The notes beneath the pieces are model-generated. The model ran no database searches. It was not told the DNA's origin and saw nothing but the letters and a program-made list of their open reading frames with translations. A stretch of DNA of 64,000 bases, from contig OY760934.1 of the NCBI GenBank assembly GCA_963664245.1, forward strand, positions 1,550,001-1,614,000. Direction: 5' to 3'. The position numbers were made by a program, and so were the translations under genes. Shown piece after piece: positions 46,501 to 54,088 of this stretch (positions within the stretch are counted from its first letter, which is position 1; each line of letters starts with the position of its first letter). The DNA is from GCA-2711565 sp963664245. Its GTDB lineage: Bacteria > Bacteroidota > Bacteroidia > Bacteroidales > GCA-2711565.

Positions 46501-46721
46501 CTTTTTTGGCATTACGACAAGCTATATTATCATATAACATCCCTCAAAGTTTCCTTAGCAAATGGGGTATTTCGTCAGCCAGGGTTTATTGCAGTGGCGA
46601 AAACCTGTTCCTGATCAATGCAAGAAAAGGGATGAACAACCAACAAAGTTTCGCAGGTACAACATCAAATGGTTATACCCCGTTACGTGTTATAACCATT
46701 GGTCTAAACGTTAAATTTTAA
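43593..46721 (+). CDS. SusC/RagA family TonB-dependent transporter without STN domain
   Basis: The 1042-residue transporter has a signal peptide (MRKFTIWLSCLFVMASIGFA), a carboxypeptidase-regulatory-like domain directly after it (about 25-105, ITGKITSASDGMPIPGVTVM), then the plug with LDEVIVVAYGSASKSGFTGS, IRVRGFGSYTAENAPLYVID and LKDASSTALYGSRAANGVVL, and a barrel ending in GLNVKF with a terminal Phe. Unlike the transporter at 2.3-5.9 kb it lacks an STN domain, so it should not signal to a FecR protein, and none is adjacent. susD follows after 10 bp. Substrate unknown. Confidence 0.95.
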   Translation: MRKFTIWLSCLFVMASIGFAYAQTKTITGKITSASDGMPIPGVTVMVPGTTTGTTTDLDGKYVITIDNKVTKLRFQYMGMITQEILIENNTTINVVMKEDLLQLDEVIVVAYGSASKSGFTGSASQVSSEKIESRPISNITSAIEGQAAGIQVTAGDGQPGSSQDIRVRGFGSYTAENAPLYVIDGIPFDGQFSSINPQDIETLTILKDASSTALYGSRAANGVVLITTKKGKLGEGQLTFDVSYGFVSRAQKEYDRIGPDDYYEIMWESLRNSYLGSHTLEEANTMASSGGNDGIYAQLVYNPYNVANDEIVLTNGQLNPNAKLLYADDLDWLGAVTKPGNRTNYNLTYSGATTKADYFISLGYLEENGWIIESNFNRYSGRANVNFKANNWLKTGFNLNFAHSKGDQAQTASDQNNSVVNPIRFTRQMGPIYPIHAHNEDGSYVLDDNGDEVFDLGSRASGASSGRHIVAEILWDMDVDEITSIGAKAYVDINLTRNLKFTSNYGWDQRIFANKRVNNGIVGDGAPGGRSYRTHTKTTTKTFNQILNYTKTFAGVHNFSGLIGHESYDLNYEVFSGSKTETIMDGNIEFDNYVNLNAIHTRLDKEGLESYFSRFNYDYNGKYFLSASYRRDGSSRFYKDSRWGDFWSVGGAWRIDQEDFMDQFDWINMLKLRASYGQVGNNKGIGYYPWQALYELGWNNQFDAGIYQASLAARDLVWESNNAFDIALEFGIFNKLFGTIEYYNRASEDLIFEVPLPPSLGLDDVLKNIGQLVNRGFELTVNYEAMKRKDFKWDISANFSTLHNEFTKMPQKEIINGTKKLMVGKGLYDFWLFDWYGVNPDNGDALYIANDVEGEDVFIIGNDTVTPNFENAKEHYAGSAIPDLMGSITNTLSYKNFELSFMFTYQIGGKVIDYNYKSIMSSGTYGTALSTDILDRWQNPGDITNVPRMDAGETTNFNGTSDRWLTDASFLALRQAILSYNIPQSFLSKWGISSARVYCSGENLFLINARKGMNNQQSFAGTTSNGYTPLRVITIGLNVKF

Positions 46722-46731
46722 TTAGCAAATC

Positions 46732-48243
46732 ATGAAAAAATTTATTTATAGTTTACTTATCGTATTTATCACAGGAACCGTTCTTACTTCCTGTGAAAAA
46801 GAATATCTGGAGACCCATCCTACAGATGCTGTAAGTGCAGCTCTTGTAACATTAACTACAGATAACATGTGGGCAGGCTTAAATGGCATTCACAGGGCAC
46901 TATATGAGCGTTATCAAAGTCAACAAGGTTGTGGAGGTATCGGCGCATTCTGGATCGTTATGGACCGTGCCGGAGATGACTGTGTTCAAAATGCTTCGCA
47001 ATGGTTTCGCCAAGTATACAGATGGGAAGCAAATGTTGACCTCACACAATTTTATAACCTATTTCCGTGGAGAACATTCTACCAATGGATTTCAAATGCC
47101 AATATTTTAATCAATGGTGCCGAGGGTGCCACCGGTTCTCAAAGTGACAAAAATGCCATCGTCGGGCAATCATTGGTTTACCGTGCGTGGTCCCATTTCA
47201 ACATTTTAAGGATTTATGCTAAAAGATATAACTCCAGTACGGCAAGCACTGATCTGGGAATACCTTACATGAAAGAAAACCTTACTGAAGGGCAAGCCAG
47301 AAATACAATTGCTGATTGTTACACAAATATCATGGCTGACCTTGATGAAGCGATTACACTTTTGGATGGTTACAGTCCTGAAAATAAATCCCATATTTCT
47401 CAAGATGTTGCTAAAGGGATTAAAGCAAGGGTTGCCCTGGAAATGGGGAACTATACCCTAGCTGCTACATTGGCACACGAAGTAAAAGCCAACTACACCT
47501 TGATGGATTTTGACACTTACAAAAATGGGTTCAGGACTAACAGCCAACTAATTAATGAATTTATGTGGGCAAGCCAGATTATATCCATTGAGCAAAACGA
47601 TAAATGGGCCTCTTACGGTGCCTATATTTCACGTAATTTCAATTCTACAGCTATCCGCGCCAACCCTAGTTCTATTTCTGCATGGTTGTATGCACAAATT
47701 TCTGACACCGATGTACGTAAAACTTTGTTTAGCGAAGACGGCTTGCATACAGATCTTCAACCAGATGTTTCAATTATAAGTTCGGCTAAAAAATACCCAT
47801 ACACCAACCAAAAATTTATCTCGGTTGATCAAGGCGACAGCCGTGTTGACGTTCCATTAATGAGAGCAGCAGAAATGTACTTAATTGAAGCTGAAGCCTT
47901 GGCACGCCAAGGAGGAAAAGACTCACAAGCAGCTGACGTATTGTATGATCTTGCAATAACCCGCGACCCTTCATATACCCTATCAACAAATACCGGCCAG
48001 GATTTAATTGACGAGATTATAATTCAACGCCGTGTTGAGCTATGGGGCGAAGGTTTCCGTTGGCTTGACCTTAAACGTTTAGGGGAAGATCTTGACCGTA
48101 GAGATAAAGACGGAATTACCACAAACCATACAGAAGTTCTTGCCGCTGAAATGCACGTTCCTGCAAGCGACAGAAAATGGGTTTGGTTAATCCCTAAAGA
48201 TGAAATGGATGCTAACCCTAATATGGTTCAAAACGACTTATAG
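46732..48243 (+). CDS. SusD/RagB family surface nutrient-binding lipoprotein
   Basis: The 503-residue protein has a lipoprotein signal (MKKFIYSLLIVFITGTVLTS, lipid-attached Cys21) and the SusD layout with helical repeats (AYR-type VGQSLVYRAWSHFNILRIYA) and the C-terminal PLMRAAEMYLIEAEALARQG and RRVELWGEGFRWLDLKRLGE. It pairs with the SusC encoded 10 bp upstream. No hydrolase, sulfatase or regulator is adjacent, so the pair could import peptides or another ligand; the nearest enzyme gene, a secreted Ntn hydrolase, is on the opposite strand. Confidence 0.95.
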   Translation: MKKFIYSLLIVFITGTVLTSCEKEYLETHPTDAVSAALVTLTTDNMWAGLNGIHRALYERYQSQQGCGGIGAFWIVMDRAGDDCVQNASQWFRQVYRWEANVDLTQFYNLFPWRTFYQWISNANILINGAEGATGSQSDKNAIVGQSLVYRAWSHFNILRIYAKRYNSSTASTDLGIPYMKENLTEGQARNTIADCYTNIMADLDEAITLLDGYSPENKSHISQDVAKGIKARVALEMGNYTLAATLAHEVKANYTLMDFDTYKNGFRTNSQLINEFMWASQIISIEQNDKWASYGAYISRNFNSTAIRANPSSISAWLYAQISDTDVRKTLFSEDGLHTDLQPDVSIISSAKKYPYTNQKFISVDQGDSRVDVPLMRAAEMYLIEAEALARQGGKDSQAADVLYDLAITRDPSYTLSTNTGQDLIDEIIIQRRVELWGEGFRWLDLKRLGEDLDRRDKDGITTNHTEVLAAEMHVPASDRKWVWLIPKDEMDANPNMVQNDL

Positions 48244-48268
48244 TCGTATATGGTTTTCATCCTAACCT

Positions 48269-48302
48269 AAACGAGCTGCAACCCTAGGGTTGCAGCTCGT
48301 TT
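48269..48302. terminator. Perfect 34-bp palindrome, bidirectional terminator
   Basis: Each half reads AAACGAGCTGCAACCCT. It lies between the converging susD and Ntn-hydrolase genes. The ends supply T bases on both strands. The design matches the palindrome at 43109-43138, so both may belong to one repeat class. Confidence 0.75.
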
Positions 48303-48323
48303 ATTTCATTGCATTATAAAATA

Positions 48324-49556
48324 CTATTCAAATAAATCGTATTTGAAATTTTTTTTGTACGATTTCTTTAGGTATTTATCAATCCATTTATAAAAATCCA
48401 AAATATCCTTTTTCGATTTTTTACCATTTTCAAGATCAGACATCAATACATTTGCTTTTTCAAATATCTTATCTTCGATAGGTTGAAGCAATTGCCAATA
48501 ACCGTTCCCCTCCTGATTTAAGATCACCGATAAATCAATGTAATTTGTTCCTTTATCAATTTCTATCGGGAAACATTCTTTTTTAAAATTGAGGGCGGCA
48601 TTACAAATCGGGGCTGTGTAATCTTCTCCCATCGACAATACTTTTGGAACTTCACTTGTTGATAACCATGCTGGAACAGCTACCGAAGTTAACGGAAACC
48701 CCAAAATCGTCCACATCATTGCATCTTCAGCATGATCAACATCTTTTGCACCAACAATCAAAAAAGTTGAAGCCGTAGAAACCCGGGGGATATAGTCTAT
48801 AAAAAACTCATATTCAGAGACATTTCTTTTTTCGGGGATGTTTACCGATAAATCAGTCTTGGTTCTCGGATGATAAAGGCTTCGTGGCACTGACCTAAGA
48901 AGGTGTTGAGCTGTCAGGTTCTTTTCTTCACAAGCTTTATTCAGCAATAATGTTGCATTTTCAAAGCGATTAAACCCAAAACCTTTACTAAGATCCCCGC
49001 TCATTGAATGGTTTGTTCTGATAATAATTCCATCTGGTGCAATATCAGGATCATTAGCATCATATTTTACATATTTATAATTTCCGGTTTCATAATAAGC
49101 GGCTCCACCAGAAGCATCAATTACTCCAAAATTTGCATTCACTCCCAAAGGTTTTGGCAATGTATCAAGAAAATGCTCAAAATCTTTGATTGAAGCACAT
49201 ACCATTAGGGCTTTCTTCATAACAGCTCCCTCCTGATCCTTATACTTAGTAGTATCTCCAACATTATTGTTATAAGCGGCCGAGTTAATAATCGCAAATC
49301 CTGTTTCGTTATATCCACCCCAAACAGCTTTATTCCATCGTTCTTCAGTAGCATTAACAACACCCATGTATTTATATTTCCCGTCACTGAAGAGCATAAG
49401 GGCATTATTCATTTCCTTTGTATCCCTATTTTTAAAAAGAATTGATTTACCATCGATGGTATGTTTACCCGAGATGATAAAAGTTGTACAGGCCATTGAT
49501 TCTATTGAAAGAAACAAAATGAGGCCTGAAAGAATCAGGAAACTAAATTTTTTCAT
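48324..49556 (-). CDS. Secreted Ntn-hydrolase of the C45 / linear amide C-N hydrolase type
   Basis: The 410-residue protein has a signal peptide (MKKFSFLILSGLILFLSIES MA) that ends just before Cys23, so cleavage would expose Cys as the N-terminal nucleophile (CTTFIISGKHTIDGKSILFK). The FKNRD motif near residue 42 and RTNHSMSG near 195 fit the acyl-CoA:isopenicillin acyltransferase / bile-salt hydrolase-like Ntn group, which cleave amide bonds. The natural substrate is not evident. A tail of about 60 residues (KANVLMSDLENGKKSKKDIL) is helical. It converges on the second susCD pair and may be unrelated to it. Confidence 0.8.
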   Translation of the reverse strand: MKKFSFLILSGLILFLSIESMACTTFIISGKHTIDGKSILFKNRDTKEMNNALMLFSDGKYKYMGVVNATEERWNKAVWGGYNETGFAIINSAAYNNNVGDTTKYKDQEGAVMKKALMVCASIKDFEHFLDTLPKPLGVNANFGVIDASGGAAYYETGNYKYVKYDANDPDIAPDGIIIRTNHSMSGDLSKGFGFNRFENATLLLNKACEEKNLTAQHLLRSVPRSLYHPRTKTDLSVNIPEKRNVSEYEFFIDYIPRVSTASTFLIVGAKDVDHAEDAMMWTILGFPLTSVAVPAWLSTSEVPKVLSMGEDYTAPICNAALNFKKECFPIEIDKGTNYIDLSVILNQEGNGYWQLLQPIEDKIFEKANVLMSDLENGKKSKKDILDFYKWIDKYLKKSYKKNFKYDLFE

Positions 49557-49664
49557 TTTCTTTTTTTTAAATTTTAGTTACACAACAACAAAATTATTAA
49601 TTGATTTTCAGTTCTGTTTTGGAAAGTATACTTAAAATTTTATTCCACAAAAAGGGCGCAAATT

Positions 49665-50954
49665 TTATCTAAACAACGTTTGCTTCCGGTCAGGACCAAC
49701 AGAAATTACAGTGATCGGAACCCCTGTTTTTTCCTCAATATATTTAGCATAACCATGTAATTCGGCAGGAGCATCCTTAATATCTTCCAACTTCTCAATA
49801 TTCACGTTCCAACCTTTGAGTTCATCCAATTGCGGGGTGATTTCTTTAGCCAATCCATCGTAAGGAATTTCTTCAGAAATTTTGCCTTCACATTCGTAAG
49901 CCGTACAAACTTTTATGGTTTCAAAAGGACTTAACACATCGGCTTTCATCATCAATAATTCATCCACTCCATCCAACATGATGGCGTATTTCAGGGCAGG
50001 CAAATCCAGCCAGCCACAACGGCGCGGACGACCGGTAGTAGATCCAAACTCACGGCCAATATCACGCAATTTATCGCCTTCTTCGTTCAGCAACTCCGTT
50101 GGGAAAGGGCCACTGCCCACGCGGGTGCAATAAGCTTTAAAAATACCATACACCTTGCCTACTTTCTTTGGGGAAATACCCAGCCCGGCACAAACCCCAG
50201 CAGTAATGGTATTTGAAGAAGTAACAAAGGGGTACGAACCAAAATCAACATCCAGTAAGGAACCTTGGGCTCCTTCAGCCAAAATAGATTTGCCTTCATC
50301 CAAAGCTTTATTGATAAAATATTCGCTGTCGACAAATTTCAGTTTCTTAAGATCTTCAATGGCTGCAAACCATTTTTGCTCGTATTCGGCATATCTTAAG
50401 CCATCCAGTTCTTGGTTCTTATAATCAAAATTGTAAAACTCCAGGATTTCAATATGCCTGGCTTTTAACTTATTGTATTTCTCTATGAAGCGATCCGAAC
50501 AGGTGTCCCCTACCCTAAGTCCAAGGCGGGCTACTTTATCGGTATATGTCGGACCAATTCCTTTAAGCGTAGAACCTATTTTATCTTTTCCCTTGGATGC
50601 TTCGTATGCCGCATCCAACAAACGATGGGTTGGCAAAATCAAATGGGCTTTATTGGAAACCATCAAATTTTCGGAAGGATAAATCCCTTTTGAAAGTAAA
50701 TTCCCAATTTCTTTTTGTAAAATATACGGGTCGATAATTACACCATTACCGATAATATTGCTCGTATTTTTATTGAAAACACCTGACGGGATGGTATGCA
50801 AAATAAACTTATTTCCTTCAAACTCGATGGTATGTCCGGCGTTGGGGCCACCTTGAAAACGGGCTATGATATCATACTTTGGGGTAAGAACATCCACAAT
50901 TTTCCCTTTACCTTCGTCACCCCATTGAAGGCCTAATAAAACATCAACTTTCAT
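49665..50954 (-). CDS. purA: Adenylosuccinate synthetase
   Basis: The 429-residue enzyme converts IMP and aspartate to adenylosuccinate using GTP. The N-terminal LLGLQWGDEGKGKIVDVLTP is the P-loop-like signature; FQGGPNAGHTIEFEG, GIGPTYTDKVARLGLRVGD, GSTTGRPRRCGWLDLPALKY and the C-terminal VISVGPDRKQTLF are all family motifs. Length is normal. A -7 promoter element lies 20 bp upstream, and fur ends 37 bp upstream on the same strand. A decayed copy of its last 18 codons lies at 43155-43208. Confidence 0.97.
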   Translation of the reverse strand: MKVDVLLGLQWGDEGKGKIVDVLTPKYDIIARFQGGPNAGHTIEFEGNKFILHTIPSGVFNKNTSNIIGNGVIIDPYILQKEIGNLLSKGIYPSENLMVSNKAHLILPTHRLLDAAYEASKGKDKIGSTLKGIGPTYTDKVARLGLRVGDTCSDRFIEKYNKLKARHIEILEFYNFDYKNQELDGLRYAEYEQKWFAAIEDLKKLKFVDSEYFINKALDEGKSILAEGAQGSLLDVDFGSYPFVTSSNTITAGVCAGLGISPKKVGKVYGIFKAYCTRVGSGPFPTELLNEEGDKLRDIGREFGSTTGRPRRCGWLDLPALKYAIMLDGVDELLMMKADVLSPFETIKVCTAYECEGKISEEIPYDGLAKEITPQLDELKGWNVNIEKLEDIKDAPAELHGYAKYIEEKTGVPITVISVGPDRKQTLFR

Positions 50955-50974
50955 AGATTGTTTAGATTAATTGG

Positions 50975-50982
50975 CAAATATA
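50975..50982 (-). promoter_or_regulatory. -7 promoter element (TATATTTG) of purA
   Basis: On the minus strand TATATTTG matches TAnnTTTG, 20 bp before the purA ATG, in the fur-purA gap. No clear -33 element. Confidence 0.5.
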
Positions 50983-50991
50983 CAAATTACT

Positions 50992-51441
50992 CTATTCTTC
51001 ATCGGCAACAGTACCATAAAAGGTAAGCGAATGATGCGATATTTTTACACCGAGCAATTTTTCAACATCTTGCTGGATTTCCTGTAATCGAGGATCACAA
51101 AACTCCAATACTTTACCAGATTTGGTATCTATGAAATGATCGTGCTGCTTAAATTTGAACGAACGCTCAAACTGTGCACAATTATTTCCAAACTGATGTT
51201 TGGTTACTAAATTGCAGTCAAGCAATAACTCAATTGTATTATAAAGTGTTGCCCTGCTCACACGGTATTTATTATTTTTCATCCGTATGTAAAGGGTTTC
51301 AATATCAAAATGCCCGTCGGTAGCGTAAATTTCCTTAAGGATGGTATAACGCTCCGGGGTTTTACGATGGCCTCTTTTCTCCAAATATTCGGTAAAAATT
51401 TGTTTTACGGTTTCAGAAGTATCGTTTATTTTCTCTTTCAT
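50992..51441 (-). CDS. Fur-family transcriptional regulator
   Basis: The 149-residue protein has a winged-helix domain (about 10-85, KRGHRKTPERYTILKEIYAT and YRVSRATLYNTIELLLDCNL) and a dimerisation domain with HDHFIDTKSGKVLEF. Fur, PerR and Zur proteins usually have a CxxC pair after HDH for a structural zinc; here those positions are Asp and Ser, and the C-terminal CxxC is absent, so the structural site is lost. Iron, peroxide or zinc specificity cannot be assigned. A 17-nt palindromic site lies 82 bp upstream of its ATG. Confidence 0.9.
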   Translation of the reverse strand: MKEKINDTSETVKQIFTEYLEKRGHRKTPERYTILKEIYATDGHFDIETLYIRMKNNKYRVSRATLYNTIELLLDCNLVTKHQFGNNCAQFERSFKFKQHDHFIDTKSGKVLEFCDPRLQEIQQDVEKLLGVKISHHSLTFYGTVADEE

Positions 51442-51522
51442 AACCCATAATTTAAATCAACCGTAAAAATAAGAAAAATTATTTATTAAGATTTGTTATA
51501 AATAAAAATAATTAAACCAAAG

Positions 51523-51539
51523 ATTCAAACGTTTGAAAT
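51523..51539. promoter_or_regulatory. Second copy of the ATTCAAACGTTTGAAAT operator candidate, upstream of fur
   Basis: Identical over 17 bases to 39909-39925 and centred on TTCAAACGTTTGAA. It lies in the gap between the relA/spoT stop (51559) and fur, 82 bp before the fur ATG. Confidence 0.6.
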
Positions 51540-51558
51540 TCAGTTTTTTGAAAAGGAA

Positions 51559-53790
51559 TTAATCAACACTAAAGCGGTCAATTCGGTTGATTTTTTTGAT
51601 TTGCCTGATTTTTTTCAGTTTCTCGATAAGATCGTTAAGGCTGTTTAAATCATTCACATACAGCATAACAGTTGTATGGGTAACGCCTTCTGAGGTGTCG
51701 AGGTGAAAAGAACGGATATTGAGCAATAATTCACTGGAAATAATGGTGGTAATTTTATTGATGAACCCAACGCTGTCAATGCTTGTGATTTTTATTCCGG
51801 CAAGAAATGAAACAGTTTCTTTTTTCCGCCATTTTGCCTTGATAATACGGTTGCCAAATTTCGACATATCCTGAATGGCAGTCGGGCAATTGGTTCGGTG
51901 AATTTCAATAATATCATTTTTATGGATCATCCCGATCACATCATCGCCCGGAATGGGGTTACAACAGGTTGAAATCTTATATTTCAAATCGCTTATCGAA
52001 CCTTCCAGCAATAGTTCTTCGGGATGTTTTTTAATATTTTCGCGAATCTCATCAGAAACATCACGAACCGAATTTTTTGAGCGGATAAACGGAATAGAAA
52101 TATTTCTCAGCCAGCTTCGTCCGCTATCAATAAAAGCGGCCTTTAAATCGCCCAGGTTAATTTTCTTTTTAGCAACAAGGAAATATAAATCAATGGAGCT
52201 GGGTTGCCCGATTTTTTGCTGCAAAATGGATTGGTTATGCCCTGTGAATTCAATGCCAATCTGGTCAAACATTTCAGCCAGTTTTTCCCGGCCTTCTTCT
52301 TTAAAGGTTTTTCTAAACTCACGAATAGAATGTTTTATCCTTGATTTGGCCCTGGCAGTAACAATCAGTTTGAGCCAGTCTTCTTTGGGACGCTGGCTTT
52401 TTGAAGTAAGAATCTCAACCTGATCGCCGTTTTTTAAACGATAACTCAACGGAACCAGTTTATGATTTACCTTGGCCCCAATACAATTATTCCCGATCTG
52501 AGTGTGAATATAGTAAGCAAAATCCAAAACAGTAGCCCCTTTTGGCATAGAGCGGAGTTCGCCATTGGGAGTGAACACAAAAATCTCATCCGAGAATAAA
52601 TTCATTTTAAAATCACTCAAAAAGTCGAGTGCATTTTCATCGTCCCCCTGAAGAATTTCACGAATACGGTTCAGCCACATATCCAAACCGGTTTCTCTTT
52701 CTTCGTTACGGTATTTCCAATAAGCGGCATAACCTTTTTCGGCAATTTCTTTCATACGTTCCGTTTGAATCTGAACCTCCACCCACTGTCCGGCATGGCT
52801 CATTACGGTTGTATGAATGGCCTCGTATCCATTGGCTTTGGGGATCGATATCCAGTCTTTCAAACGATCCATTTTAGGCCGGTAATGATCGGTAACAATG
52901 GAATATACTTTCCAACAATCAATTTTCTCCTGGTCGCCTTCGGCATCAATAATAACCTGTATTGAAAAAGAATCAAAAACTTCATCAAACGAGACTTCCC
53001 TGATCTTCATCTTGCCCCAGATAGAATTCACCGATTTTTCACGGGCCTGCATTTTATACTTAATATTCTGCTGATTGAATAGTTTTTTTAAAGGAACCAG
53101 AAATTTACGGACAAATTTTGCACGTTCTTTCTGGGCTTCTTCCAGTTTTTCGGTAATGGAACTGAATATCTCGGGTTCTAGATATTTAAGGGCAAGATCC
53201 TCCAGCTCACTTTTAATGCTGAACAATCCGAGGCGATGCGCCAAGGGAGCATACAAATAACTGGTTTCCGAAGCAATTTTCAGTTGTTTTACATGCGGCA
53301 TAGAACCCAGGGTACGCATATTATGCAAACGATCGGCCAGTTTAATCAGGATGACCCGCACATCATCTGAGAGGGTGAGCAGCATTTTTTTGAAATTCTC
53401 AGCCTGAATAGAAGTTGTTTGATCGTCAAACATTTCTTCAATTTTTGTCAGGCCATCAATGATACGGGCAACATCTTTGCCAAACATCTCCCTGATATCA
53501 TTAAGGGTATATTCAGTATCTTCCACCACATCATGAAGCAATGCACAAATAATGGAGGTTGTTCCCAAGCCGATTTCACCGGCCGAAATCCGGGCAACTT
53601 CGAGGGGATGATATATGTATGGTTCTCCTGATTTACGGCGCACACCATTATGAGCCTTTACCGCAAGGTTAAAAGCTTTACGTACCAGTTTCTTATCTTC
53701 CGGGTTTTTTCGGGTATACCAAACCCTCAGTAAATTCCGATACCTTTTTATTATCTCCTTATTTTCAATCGCCTCGTCAGGTATATACAT
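51559..53790 (-). CDS. Bifunctional (p)ppGpp synthetase/hydrolase, RelA/SpoT family
   Basis: The 743-residue protein makes and degrades the alarmone (p)ppGpp. The HD hydrolase domain (about 45-200) keeps YHPLEVARISAGEIG and ALLHDVVEDTEYTLNDI with the metal-binding HD pair, plus KLADRLHNMRTLG; the synthetase domain (about 240-360) has EVSFDEVFDSFSIQVIIDAE and KANGYEAIHTTVMSHAGQWV. A TGS domain (about 400-465) and a C-terminal ACT domain (about 665-740) follow. Intact motifs in both halves indicate a bifunctional Rel/SpoT enzyme. It ends 118 bp before fur on the same strand. Confidence 0.96.
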   Translation of the reverse strand: MYIPDEAIENKEIIKRYRNLLRVWYTRKNPEDKKLVRKAFNLAVKAHNGVRRKSGEPYIYHPLEVARISAGEIGLGTTSIICALLHDVVEDTEYTLNDIREMFGKDVARIIDGLTKIEEMFDDQTTSIQAENFKKMLLTLSDDVRVILIKLADRLHNMRTLGSMPHVKQLKIASETSYLYAPLAHRLGLFSIKSELEDLALKYLEPEIFSSITEKLEEAQKERAKFVRKFLVPLKKLFNQQNIKYKMQAREKSVNSIWGKMKIREVSFDEVFDSFSIQVIIDAEGDQEKIDCWKVYSIVTDHYRPKMDRLKDWISIPKANGYEAIHTTVMSHAGQWVEVQIQTERMKEIAEKGYAAYWKYRNEERETGLDMWLNRIREILQGDDENALDFLSDFKMNLFSDEIFVFTPNGELRSMPKGATVLDFAYYIHTQIGNNCIGAKVNHKLVPLSYRLKNGDQVEILTSKSQRPKEDWLKLIVTARAKSRIKHSIREFRKTFKEEGREKLAEMFDQIGIEFTGHNQSILQQKIGQPSSIDLYFLVAKKKINLGDLKAAFIDSGRSWLRNISIPFIRSKNSVRDVSDEIRENIKKHPEELLLEGSISDLKYKISTCCNPIPGDDVIGMIHKNDIIEIHRTNCPTAIQDMSKFGNRIIKAKWRKKETVSFLAGIKITSIDSVGFINKITTIISSELLLNIRSFHLDTSEGVTHTTVMLYVNDLNSLNDLIEKLKKIRQIKKINRIDRFSVD

Positions 53791-54088
53791 AATCCCTATT
53801 TAAAAAATTACCCCAAGTAAAATTACAAACAATTACACGTAAAGCAAAACACACCGGCAAGATTTACCTGTGAGTTTTCAACCGCCTGTTAATAACCATC
53901 TATGCACTGGAAACAGAACCTTTTCATGAATCAAAAGATTCTGCTAACTAAACGAATATTGAAGCCTGAAGCTCAAAAAGCCTCCAACTTCAATATTCCG
54001 GTTTCCAAACAGTTAATCCAAATTTTACAGAAAATATAACTGTAATAATTATAAAGATTTAACCATTAATGAAACAATAAAAAATGGC
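53791..54088. other. Intergenic region after gapA with an inverted repeat
   Basis: No gene is visible in these 298 bases. GAATATTGAAG (53954-53964) and CTTCAATATTC (53988-53998) form a perfect 11-bp inverted repeat with a 23-nt spacer. No T-run follows on the minus strand, so it may be an RNA hairpin rather than a classic terminator of the gap operon. Confidence 0.55.

Noticed and set aside
43593..48243. Polysaccharide utilisation locus
   Set aside because: The susCD pair has no adjacent glycoside hydrolase, lyase, sulfatase or hybrid sensor, so a glycan role cannot be claimed.
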